Shown: positions 43,948 through 51,661 of the stretch, piece by piece
Layout: the number at the start of each line of letters is the position of its first letter
Numbering within the stretch: position 1 is the stretch's first letter
NCBI GenBank assembly: GCA_964542425.1
Contig: CAZIUB010000031.1
Span: 1-64,000, forward strand
Direction of reading: 5' to 3'
Length of the DNA: 64,000 bases
Origin: Dongia_A sp964542425
Lineage (GTDB): Bacteria; Pseudomonadota; Alphaproteobacteria; Dongiales; Dongiaceae
The notes under the pieces: generated by a model
What the model saw: only the letters and a program-made list of their open reading frames with translations
Database searches by the model: none
What the model was told of the DNA's origin: nothing
Program-made: the position numbers and the translations under genes

Positions 43948-44198
43948 GGCGCCACGTCCTTCGAGCCGATCACAAGGTGGGTGATCGTGTCCCGCTCGAT
44001 CACCGCCCAACGGCCGCACCCACCGATGTGGCACCAGAGCTCCCGCGCGGCGCCCTTGATGTTCTTGCGGAAGAAGCGATAGCGGGCCCAATCGTGGTCG
44101 CCGGCCGCCCGTTCCGGTCGCGTCTTGTCGGCGTCTCCGCCATAGTGAAACTCGCCGAGATCGCGATCGCCGCAATGGGGGCAGGGGAGGGTTTGCAC
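43944..44198 (-). CDS. soxD: sarcosine oxidase delta subunit
   Basis: An 84-residue zinc-binding subunit. It starts QTLPCPHCGDRDLGEFHYGG and has the typical DWARYRFFRKNIKG and ELWCHIGGCGRWAV. Cys6, Cys9, His57 and Cys61 are the expected zinc ligands. The start codon is GTG 44198, with AGGGAACG before it. It lies between soxB and soxA in the classical order. Confidence 0.93.
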   Translation of the reverse strand: MQTLPCPHCGDRDLGEFHYGGDADKTRPERAAGDHDWARYRFFRKNIKGAARELWCHIGGCGRWAVIERDTITHLVIGSKDVAP

Positions 44199-44207
44199 GG
44201 ACGTTCC

Positions 44208-45476
44208 CTAATGCGCGATGCCGGCGCTGGCCGCTTCGTCGATCAGCCGGCCGTCACGGAAGCGCGAGAGATCGAAGGGCGCGGAAAGCGGGTGATGATT
44301 GCCGGTTGCCAGCAGGTGAGCGAGCAGCACGCCGCCAACCGGTATCGCCTTGAAGCCACCAGTGCCCCAGCCGCAATCCAGATATAGGCCCTCGACCGGT
44401 GCCGGCCCGATAATCGGCGAGGAATCGGGCGCCACATCCACGATGCCGCCCCATTGGCGCATCAATTTGAGGGTGGAGAAGGAGGGGAGCAATTCTATAA
44501 GACCGGCGATCACCGTTCGGGTCATGGGGAATACGCCGCGCTGGGCGTAGGAAGGGCAGCGATCGAGCCCGCCGCCGATCACCAACTCCCCCTTGTCCGA
44601 TTGACTGACATAGACGCCCATCGAGTTCGAGGCGACCACGCTGTCCAGGCAGGGCTTGATCGGTTCGCTCACCATCGCCTGGAGCGTGTAACTTTGCAGC
44701 GGCAATTCGAACCCGGCCTTGGCGGCCAGAACCGAGGAATGACCGGCGACCGCGAGGCCGATCCGCTCGGCGCCGATGAAGCCACGTGTCGTCTCGATAC
44801 CGAGAACCCGCCCCGATTCGATGCGAAAGCCGGTGACCTCGCAATTCTGGATGATGTGGATGCCGTTCGAATCGGCAGCCCGCGCATAACCCCAGGCAAC
44901 TGCGTCGTGCCTGGCCACGCCGGCGCGATGCTGGGTCATTCCGCCGAGGATGGGCCACCTGGTGTCGAGCGAGGCATTCAGTGCCGGCACCAGATCCAGA
45001 ACCTGTTGGCGATCAAGCAGATCGACATCAATGCTGTTGATGCGCATGGCATTGGTCAAGCGTGCCATCAGCTCCATTTCGGCCTCGGAATGGAAGACTT
45101 CGATCATGCCGCGCTGCGAGAGCATGATGTTGTAGTTGAGCTCGCGAGACAGGCCTTCATAGAGGCGCAGCGAATAATCGTAGAGCGCCGCACTTTCCGG
45201 GAAGAAGTAGTTCGAGCGAACGACCGTCGTGTTGCGACCGGTATTGCCGCCCCCGATCCATCCCTTCTCGATGATTGCTACGTCGCGAATGCCGTGATCG
45301 CGCGCCAGGTAATAGGCGGTTGAAAGACCATGGCCACCGCCGCCCACCACCACCACCTGGTAGCCGGTCTTGGGATCACGGTCGCGCCAGGCCGGCGACC
45401 AGCCTTGCTGCCCGCGCAGGCCCTCGCGCAGCAGAGACAGGACGGAATAACGCGGCTTGGTGGAGCATCGAGCCAA
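44208..45476 (-). CDS. soxB: sarcosine oxidase beta subunit
   Basis: A 422-residue beta subunit holding FAD and the covalent FMN. The N-terminus RYSVLSLLREGLRGQQGW is the family signature, followed by VVVVGGGGHGLSTAYYLARD (Rossmann, about residues 41-60) and the FMN-attachment histidine near residue 190 in ARHDAVAWGY. The best start is TTG at 45476, with AAGGGGGG seven bases upstream; no ATG fits the family N-terminus. It is the first gene of the minus-strand sox operon, whose promoter should lie in 45477-45700. Confidence 0.94.
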   Translation of the reverse strand: MARCSTKPRYSVLSLLREGLRGQQGWSPAWRDRDPKTGYQVVVVGGGGHGLSTAYYLARDHGIRDVAIIEKGWIGGGNTGRNTTVVRSNYFFPESAALYDYSLRLYEGLSRELNYNIMLSQRGMIEVFHSEAEMELMARLTNAMRINSIDVDLLDRQQVLDLVPALNASLDTRWPILGGMTQHRAGVARHDAVAWGYARAADSNGIHIIQNCEVTGFRIESGRVLGIETTRGFIGAERIGLAVAGHSSVLAAKAGFELPLQSYTLQAMVSEPIKPCLDSVVASNSMGVYVSQSDKGELVIGGGLDRCPSYAQRGVFPMTRTVIAGLIELLPSFSTLKLMRQWGGIVDVAPDSSPIIGPAPVEGLYLDCGWGTGGFKAIPVGGVLLAHLLATGNHHPLSAPFDLSRFRDGRLIDEAASAGIAH

Positions 45477-45725
45477 GTTGATGCCCCCCTTTGGGCAATT
45501 CGCGATCGGCAGTGGAAACGCGCGATGGCAGGGCGCGCCGCCAGCCCCATGTCAAGGGCGGAAGCGGCTCTAGCCAAATTGTCTTAATCTGACATATCGT
45601 CTATTTCCGGTCAAAATGGCGGACATGAGATCGAAGGCGGTCAGAAGGCGCGCCTACAAGAAACCGCGCGAAGCAAATCCGCAGGGCGTGGGCCGCGGGA
45701 AATCTTTGGCCACCAAGTCTGGTCG

Positions 45726-45797
45726 GCGCGCGCATGCTTCAAAGGCCTTCACGGCATTCAATGGCGGAAGTTTCCTGGCCAAACGGGCTGCTTCCAT
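45726..45797 (-). pseudogene. N-terminal remnant of a GcvA-type LysR regulator
   Basis: On the minus strand, ATG 45797 begins MEAARLARKLPPLNAVKAFE, followed by ACAR. The KLPPLNAVKAFEA-AR string is the classic N-terminus of GcvA-like LysR regulators. After 24 codons the helix-turn-helix similarity ends, and the frame stops soon after. No rest of the gene is found nearby. It sits between the sox operon and the Rieske oxygenase gene, where such a regulator would be expected, so a functional copy was probably lost by deletion. Confidence 0.5.
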
Positions 45798-45809
45798 CCC
45801 GGGTGGGAA

Positions 45810-45860
45810 AGAAATTCTCACGGTGATGCGGATTTTTCGCAGTATCCCAAAAGAATTTCT
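45810..45860. promoter_or_regulatory. spaced 9-bp inverted repeat before the Rieske gene
   Basis: AGAAATTCT (45810-45818) and AGAATTTCT (45852-45860) are perfect reverse complements, 33 bases apart, within 45 bases of the Rieske start. The AT-rich region between (GATTTTTCGCAG) could hold a promoter. It may be an operator of the missing LysR-type regulator or a looping site. Confidence 0.35.
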
Positions 45861-45902
45861 ATGGGTAAACTGTGACTTCGGCTCGAAATGGATGGGGCAG
45901 GA

Positions 45903-47111
45903 ATGAACGAGAATGCGCTCGCCGCGCTCGGTGAAACCCTCCGGCGCTACGGCGAACTCCCGTATGAGCGGGCCTGGTCGATGCCGCGGGCCTTTTACAC
46001 CGACCCGGGGGTTCTTGCGCTCGAGAAGGAGCAATTGTTCCTGCGGGAATGGGTCTGCGTCGGGCGCGAGGAAGAGGTATCGCGGTCCGGCGACTATTTT
46101 GCCTTTGCGATTTGCGAGGAGCCGATCTTCGTCATTCGTGGCGAGGACGAAAAAATCCGGGCCTTGTCGAACGTATGCCGCCATCGCGGCACGCTGATCG
46201 CCAATGGGCGGGGCAATCGAAAACGGCTGATGTGTCCCTATCACAACTGGACCTATGACACGCACGGGCGCCTTGTCGCCACACCCGGAATCGGCGAGCG
46301 CGACGATTTCGACCGAGCGAATTGCCGGCTCCCCGAATTTCATTGCACGCTGTGGCAGGGTTTCGTGTTTGTGTCGTTGGCCTCGGATCCCGCACCCCTT
46401 GCGGCGCAACTTGCCGGGCTGGAGGCCCTGATCCGGCCCTACCACATGGAACAGATGGCGCTTCGGTATCTGGCCGACGAAGTATGGGACACGAACTGGA
46501 AGTGCTTGGTGGAGAACTTCATGGAGGGCTACCACCTGACACCGCTACACCGCGAAACCCTGCACAAGGTCAATCCGACCAAGCTTTGCCGCCACATCGC
46601 GCCAGGCGACGCCTATTACGCCTACAACGCCGGATTTTCCCCCACCTTGCCGCGCTCGCAGAAGGGCCACCCGGAATTGACCGAGGATCAGGCCCACAAA
46701 TGCGTCATGTACGCGGTGCCGCCCGGCCTGGTCGTCGGCTGCGCCGGGGATTACAGCTCGTTTCTTTGCATTCAGCCCGTGACCACCGAACGGGTGCGGG
46801 TCAAGATGGGGCTGATTTTTTTTGGCGCCGATTGGCCGCAAGACAGGATCGATTGGGCGGTCGACCTGTTCCAGCGAACCATGGCCGAAGACAAGACGGT
46901 CCTGGTCTCCCTCATGAGGGGATTGAACTCCCGCCACCACCGGACGGGGCCGTTGGCTGAAGCCGATCTCGAGGGGCCAACCTGGGATTTTTACAAATAT
47001 TTGGATCGCAGACTTGGCGCCGCCATGACGCCCGCCGTGGCGAAGGGCGTGCCGCGCAATGGCCGAAAGCCGGGCGGGAAATCGCCCGCTCGAAAGGGAA
47101 GACGATCATGA
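45903..47111 (+). CDS. Rieske non-heme iron oxygenase (likely quaternary amine demethylase)
   Basis: The 402-residue alpha subunit has a Rieske [2Fe-2S] centre (Cys92, His94, Cys111, His114 in NVCRHRGTL and MCPYHNWTYD) and a mononuclear iron site (NFMEGYHLTPLHRETL, with His211 and His216). These features fit the glycine-betaine/choline-type Rieske oxygenases, which remove an N-methyl group or hydroxylate. With sarcosine oxidase and a dimethylglycine dehydrogenase homologue next door, a methylated amine substrate is likely. No reductase subunit is present in the window. ATG 45903 is chosen; 45888 is an alternative. It overlaps the next gene (ATGA). Confidence 0.85.
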   Translation: MNENALAALGETLRRYGELPYERAWSMPRAFYTDPGVLALEKEQLFLREWVCVGREEEVSRSGDYFAFAICEEPIFVIRGEDEKIRALSNVCRHRGTLIANGRGNRKRLMCPYHNWTYDTHGRLVATPGIGERDDFDRANCRLPEFHCTLWQGFVFVSLASDPAPLAAQLAGLEALIRPYHMEQMALRYLADEVWDTNWKCLVENFMEGYHLTPLHRETLHKVNPTKLCRHIAPGDAYYAYNAGFSPTLPRSQKGHPELTEDQAHKCVMYAVPPGLVVGCAGDYSSFLCIQPVTTERVRVKMGLIFFGADWPQDRIDWAVDLFQRTMAEDKTVLVSLMRGLNSRHHRTGPLAEADLEGPTWDFYKYLDRRLGAAMTPAVAKGVPRNGRKPGGKSPARKGRRS

Positions 47112-47896
47112 GGGATATCCTCGACCTCGAACGCTATCCGATCGACCGGCTCGACAGCCCGGAGGCCCAGGCGTTGGTGAGGCGATGCCAGGCGGAATTG
47201 GATTCCGAGGGCATGTTCAATCTCCTGGAATTGGTGCGGCCGGAGACCGTCGCGCGCTGCGCGAATGAAATGCAGCCCATGCTCGATCGCGAGGCCTTCA
47301 CGCACCAGCGCAGCCACAATGTTTATTTCTTGAAGAATGTTGCGGATCTCGCTCCCGACCACCCGGCCCTTCGGGAGGTCAAAACCATCAATCACACTTT
47401 GTGCGCCGATCAGATCACGGACAACATTGTCAGCCGGATCTACGAATGGCCGGCCCTCGCTGCCTTTCTCGCCGCCGTGATGAAGATGCCGGCCCTCTAT
47501 TTGATGGATGACCCACTATCCGGTGTGAATGTGATCGGCTACCGCGAGGGCGAAACACTGAACTGGCATTTCGATCGCTCTCAATTCACCACCACGCTGC
47601 TGATCCAGGCGCCGCAACAAGGCGGCGAGTTCCAGTATCGAAGCGATCTGCGCACGGATACCGACCCGAACTATGACGGGGTCGCGCGCGTCCTGCGCGG
47701 CGAGGATTCGGGGGTGCGGACGCTTCCCGTCACGCCCGGTACGCTCAATGTCTTCAAGGGCCGAAACACATTGCATCGGGTGAGCCCACCCATCGGCGGC
47801 AAGGACCGGATCATCGCCATCTTCTCGTACTATGATCGACCGGGTGTGGCGTTCAGCGCCGAGGAGCAGCTCGGCTTCTATGGGCGCGTGAGTTGA
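47108..47896 (+). CDS. Fe(II)/2-oxoglutarate oxygenase, HalD/BesD-like
   Basis: A 262-residue cupin-fold oxygenase. The iron ligands appear as His154 and Asp156 in LNWHFDRSQF and His223 in TLHRVSPP, with Arg234 as probable 2-oxoglutarate anchor. The sequence layout resembles HalD/BesD-type enzymes, whose true halogenases replace the Asp by Gly; here the Asp is kept, so it is predicted to hydroxylate or demethylate rather than halogenate. It is coupled to the Rieske oxygenase by an ATGA overlap, so both likely act on one substrate. Confidence 0.75.
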   Translation: MRDILDLERYPIDRLDSPEAQALVRRCQAELDSEGMFNLLELVRPETVARCANEMQPMLDREAFTHQRSHNVYFLKNVADLAPDHPALREVKTINHTLCADQITDNIVSRIYEWPALAAFLAAVMKMPALYLMDDPLSGVNVIGYREGETLNWHFDRSQFTTTLLIQAPQQGGEFQYRSDLRTDTDPNYDGVARVLRGEDSGVRTLPVTPGTLNVFKGRNTLHRVSPPIGGKDRIIAIFSYYDRPGVAFSAEEQLGFYGRVS

Positions 47897-47935
47897 GGAT
47901 GGCGCCGATCCGGCTGGCGACGAGGCTTGATCCAG

Positions 47936-47949
47936 GATGTATAGACAAG
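47936..47949. promoter_or_regulatory. HutC/GntR-like operator upstream of the ABC importer operon
   Basis: GATGTATAGACAAG resembles the TTGTMTAKACAA palindrome recognised by HutC-subfamily GntR regulators (one mismatch in the core). It lies 147 bases before the binding-protein gene. No GntR gene is visible in the window. Confidence 0.35.
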
Positions 47950-48095
47950 TATATGTGGACCAACCAATCGACAAGAATTGGCCAAGCCGGCTGTGACCGG
48001 CGCGGCCAGCAAGTAGCGCGGCCGAGCGATCGGATTTCGTTCGGCGGCGCGACAGGATCACAGGGCAGGACAATCGCAAAAAGGGGAGACAGGCG

Positions 48096-49757
48096 ATGAC
48101 CAAGCACAAGCATTTCATTGACCGGTTCCGGCGCGATCGCACCGAACATGAGAATCATTTGATCGACGGATTGTTGGACGGGCGCGTGAACCGGCGCGAG
48201 TTCTTGCGCCATGGTTCGGTGCTCGGCATGTCGATCCCGCTCCTGGGCGCCATCCTGGGCGCGGCCGGTTACGGGGTGATGCCAAGACGCGCACGCGCCG
48301 CGATGCCGGGCGGCACCCTTCGCGTCGCCCAGACAGTGCCGGCGGCCGCGATCGATCCGGTGACGATCGCCGATGGCGGCGGCATCACGGTCTTGTCGCA
48401 GGTGGCCGAGAACCTGATCCTCTCCGGGGGCGATCTGGTGGCCCAACCGGTTCTGGCCGAAAGCTGGTCGCCGAACAAGGACGGCACGGTGTGGACCTTC
48501 AAGCTCAGGGAGGGTGTCAGCTTCCATGATGGCAAGCCGATGAAAGCCGATGCCGTGGTCGCCACCATGGACCGGCTCGCCGATCCGGACAACGGCTCGA
48601 ACGCGCTGTCGGTGTTCACGGGCATGTTGTCCAAGGGCGGAACGCGAAAGGTCGACGATCATACCGTCGAGTTCCACCTGGAATTCGCCAACGGCAATTT
48701 CCCCTACGCGGTCTCGACCGACAACTACAACGCCGTCATCTTGCCGGCGGATTACGCGGGCGACTATGAATCGAACATGGTCGGCACCGGACCGTTCAAG
48801 TTCGAGAAGTACACGCCCAAGGTCGGGGCCTCGTTCACGCGCAACGCCGAGTATTGGGGCGGCCAAGTCATGCCCGATCGCGTGGAAATGACCTTCTACG
48901 GCGACTACCAGCCGCAGATCCTGGCGCTGCAGGGCGGCGAGATCGACATCATCCAGCAGATCCCCGTTCTACAGGGGGTCGGGCTCCTGAACGACCCCAA
49001 TTTCGACATCATCAGCACGCCCTCGACCGCGCACCAGCAAGTCCACATGCGCGTCGATCTCGATCCGTTCAAGGACAAGCGCGTGCGCCGCGCCATCGCG
49101 CTTTGCCTGGACCGGCCGGCGATCGTGAAGGGCCTGATGAAGGGGCGCGCCCAGATCGGCAACGATTCCCCGTTCGCGGCTGCGTACCCCTCAACCGATC
49201 CCAGTGTGGCGCAGCGCGAGAAGAACATCGCCGAGGCCAAGCAATTGATGGAGGCGGCCGGCATGGCCGGCGGCTTCGAGACCACGCTGACCACGGAAAA
49301 ATATCTGGAGATTCCAGATTTCGCCGTCCTGATTCAAAACGCGGTCAAGGAGATCGGCGGCAAGATTAACCTCAGTGTCCTGGACCAGGGGGCCTATTAC
49401 GGCGATGCCGTTCCCGGCAAGTCGCCCTGGTTGGATTCGGACATGGGGATCACCGATTACGGCCATCGCGGCGTGCCCAATGTGTTCCTCTCGGCGCCAC
49501 TGAGGAGCGACGGGACCTGGAACTCGGCGCATTTCAAGAACGCGGAATACGATGCGCTGGTGACCACCTACTTCGCGTCGCTCGATCTGGAATCGCAGCG
49601 CGCGACCGCTGGCAAGATCCAGAACCTGTTGCTGGACGAGACGCCGGTGATGTTCGTGTATTTCTTTGACTTCCTGACCGCCACGAAGAAGGGCGCCGGT
49701 GGCGTCAATCCGACCGCGATGGGACATCTGCTGTTGGGGCAGGCCTCGCTCGGCTGA
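48096..49757 (+). CDS. ABC transporter substrate-binding protein, family 5 (DppA-like)
   Basis: A 553-residue binding protein with a twin-arginine type signal (VNRREFLRHGSVLGMS near residues 30-46) rather than a Sec signal. The mature part has the family-5 pattern VAENLILSGGDLVAQPVLAESW and VWTFKLREGVSFHDGKPMKAD in parts. Such proteins bind peptides, opines, quaternary amines or other small solutes. AAGGGGAGAC precedes ATG 48096. It is followed by two permeases and a fused ATPase. The adjacent Rieske/2OG genes suggest a methylated-amine solute. Confidence 0.92.
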   Translation: MTKHKHFIDRFRRDRTEHENHLIDGLLDGRVNRREFLRHGSVLGMSIPLLGAILGAAGYGVMPRRARAAMPGGTLRVAQTVPAAAIDPVTIADGGGITVLSQVAENLILSGGDLVAQPVLAESWSPNKDGTVWTFKLREGVSFHDGKPMKADAVVATMDRLADPDNGSNALSVFTGMLSKGGTRKVDDHTVEFHLEFANGNFPYAVSTDNYNAVILPADYAGDYESNMVGTGPFKFEKYTPKVGASFTRNAEYWGGQVMPDRVEMTFYGDYQPQILALQGGEIDIIQQIPVLQGVGLLNDPNFDIISTPSTAHQQVHMRVDLDPFKDKRVRRAIALCLDRPAIVKGLMKGRAQIGNDSPFAAAYPSTDPSVAQREKNIAEAKQLMEAAGMAGGFETTLTTEKYLEIPDFAVLIQNAVKEIGGKINLSVLDQGAYYGDAVPGKSPWLDSDMGITDYGHRGVPNVFLSAPLRSDGTWNSAHFKNAEYDALVTTYFASLDLESQRATAGKIQNLLLDETPVMFVYFFDFLTATKKGAGGVNPTAMGHLLLGQASLG

Positions 49758-49835
49758 TGCCGGATTGACTTTCTTGGACGTTGTGGCCCCCGGTGCCGAC
49801 GCATTGGGGACCACCTCGAGGAAGGATTTCGGGCC

Positions 49836-50789
49836 ATTGCACGGTTTCTTCTGAAGCGCCTCGGCCTGTCCCTCGTAACGCTCTGGATTCTGAGCGTCAT
49901 CGTCTTTGCCGGCGGCCAGGTTCTGCCTGGCAATGTGGGGCGCGCGATGCTCGGTCCCTTCGCGGACCAGCGAGCCGTGGACGCGCTCAACCATCAGATG
50001 GGCACCGATCGGCCGCTTCTGGTGCAGTACGGGGACTGGATCGGCAAGTTCGTGCAAGGCGACCTTGGGCAATCCTACGCCTATCGCGCGCCGATCGCGC
50101 CGTTCGTTGAAATCGCGCTGGTTAATTCCGCGAAACTGGCGCTGGTCGCCTTCGCGCTCGTGGTGCCGCTCAGCATCCTGGGCGGCGTGGTGGCGGCGTT
50201 GAATGTCAATCGATGGCCCGATCGGGTCATTTCGATCGGCGGGCTAAGCGCCAGCATCGTGCCGGAGTTTGTTTCCGGGATCGTGCTGATCCTGATCCTG
50301 GGCGTCTGGCTGCGCTGGCTGCCGATCTCGGCCACCTGGCCCGCCGGCGCCGGGCCGTTGACACAGGTCTACTATCTTGTTCTGCCCTCCTTGCCGCTGG
50401 TGCTGATCCTCTTCGGCTATATCGCGCGCATGGCGCGCGCTGGCACGATCGAGGCGCTCGATGCCGATTACACGCGGACCGCGATCCTCAAGGGATTGCC
50501 GCGCCGGGTGGTGATCTGGCGCCATGTCCTGCGCAACGCGCTCTTGCCCACGATCAGCGTGATCGCCACCCAGACCGCCTATCTGATCGGCGGATTGGTG
50601 GTGATCGAGACCCTGTTCCATTACCAGGGCATCGGTTCGTTGATCTTCACCGCCGCCAACAAGAAGGACTTCCCGATGCTCCAAGCCGGCGTCATGGTCG
50701 TCGGTGCGATCTTCACCATGGCGAGCCTGGCGGCGGACCTGCTCTATTCCCTGCTCAACCCGCGCATCCGTCTGGGTGGCGCCGAATGA
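49836..50789 (+). CDS. ABC transporter permease (DppB-like), apparent ATT start
   Basis: Homology extends upstream of the first GTG at 49935: the frame reads IARFLLKRLGLSLVTLWILS from an ATT codon at 49836, the exact position where DppB proteins start with MARFLLKRL. GAGGAAGG at 49818-49825 is ten bases before it. No ATG, GTG or TTG exists in frame back to the stop of the binding protein. The resulting 317-residue permease has six helices and the EAA loop motif FGYIARMARAGTIEALDADY. Either ATT is used as a rare start, or one base changed from ATG. Confidence 0.85.
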   Translation: MARFLLKRLGLSLVTLWILSVIVFAGGQVLPGNVGRAMLGPFADQRAVDALNHQMGTDRPLLVQYGDWIGKFVQGDLGQSYAYRAPIAPFVEIALVNSAKLALVAFALVVPLSILGGVVAALNVNRWPDRVISIGGLSASIVPEFVSGIVLILILGVWLRWLPISATWPAGAGPLTQVYYLVLPSLPLVLILFGYIARMARAGTIEALDADYTRTAILKGLPRRVVIWRHVLRNALLPTISVIATQTAYLIGGLVVIETLFHYQGIGSLIFTAANKKDFPMLQAGVMVVGAIFTMASLAADLLYSLLNPRIRLGGAE

Positions 50790-51661
50790 GCGTGCCGGAT
50801 GCAGCCCTGACGAACGGGGCATCCCCCGAAATCAGCGAGGGAAGAGAACGATTGGCGCAGATCATCCGGTCGGCGACGTTCCTGACCGGCCTGTTCATCT
50901 TGGGATTCTGGGTCCTGTGCGCCTTGTTTGGCCCTTCGATCGTCCCCTATGACCCTTTCGCCGACGACATGCTCAACACCCTGCTGCCGCCATCGGCCGA
51001 GCATTGGTTCGGCACCGACCAGCTGGGGCGGGATGTGTTTTCGCGAGTGATCGTGGGCTCGCGCGACATTCTGACCGTGGCGCCGTTGGCCACCTTGGTC
51101 AGCACAATCTGCGGTTCGGCGCTTGGGCTCACCATGGGCTATTTTCGCGGCGCCGTGGACGAAATCATCGGCCGGTTCGTGGACGCGCTCCTGGCCTTGC
51201 CGACGGTGATCGTGGCGCTTCTGGCGCTGGTGGCGCTTGGCGCCTCGACGACAACGGTGGTGGTAGTGATTGGCTTTACCTTCGCGCCGATCATCGCCCG
51301 AACGGTCAGGGCTGGGGTGCTCGCGGAGCGCGAGCTCGATTACGTGGCGGCGGCCGAACTGCGACGCGAGGGCGCGCTTCACGTCATGTTCGTCGAGATT
51401 CTGCCGAACGTGATCCCGCCGATTCTGGTCGAGACCACGATCCGGCTGGGCTACGCCATTTTTACCGTGGCGACGCTGAGTTTTATCGGCTTCGGCATCC
51501 AACCGCCATCGCCCGACTGGGGATTGTCGATCTCGTCCAATTACGGATTGATCGGCGGCGGTTATTGGTGGACCGTGCTGTTCGACGGCCTGGCGATCGC
51601 ATCCCTAGTGGTCAGCGTCAATCTGATCGCCGACGGCATTCAGGGAGTCTTCGATGCCTGA
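50786..51661 (+). CDS. ABC transporter permease (DppC-like)
   Basis: A 291-residue partner permease of the family-5 importer. It has the DppC N-terminal helix, then APSAEHWFGTDQLGRDVFSRVIVGSRD in parts (TDQLGRDVFSR is the hallmark), and the EAA loop AAAELRREGALHVMFVEILP. ATGA overlap with dppB at 50786-50789 supports the start. It forms the heterodimeric channel with the DppB-like protein. Confidence 0.93.
   Translation: MSVPDAALTNGASPEISEGRERLAQIIRSATFLTGLFILGFWVLCALFGPSIVPYDPFADDMLNTLLPPSAEHWFGTDQLGRDVFSRVIVGSRDILTVAPLATLVSTICGSALGLTMGYFRGAVDEIIGRFVDALLALPTVIVALLALVALGASTTTVVVVIGFTFAPIIARTVRAGVLAERELDYVAAAELRREGALHVMFVEILPNVIPPILVETTIRLGYAIFTVATLSFIGFGIQPPSPDWGLSISSNYGLIGGGYWWTVLFDGLAIASLVVSVNLIADGIQGVFDA

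Noticed and set aside
45616..45906. 96-codon basic ORF before the Rieske gene
   Set aside because: No family resemblance; the opposite strand carries the recognisable LysR remnant, so this frame is probably chance.
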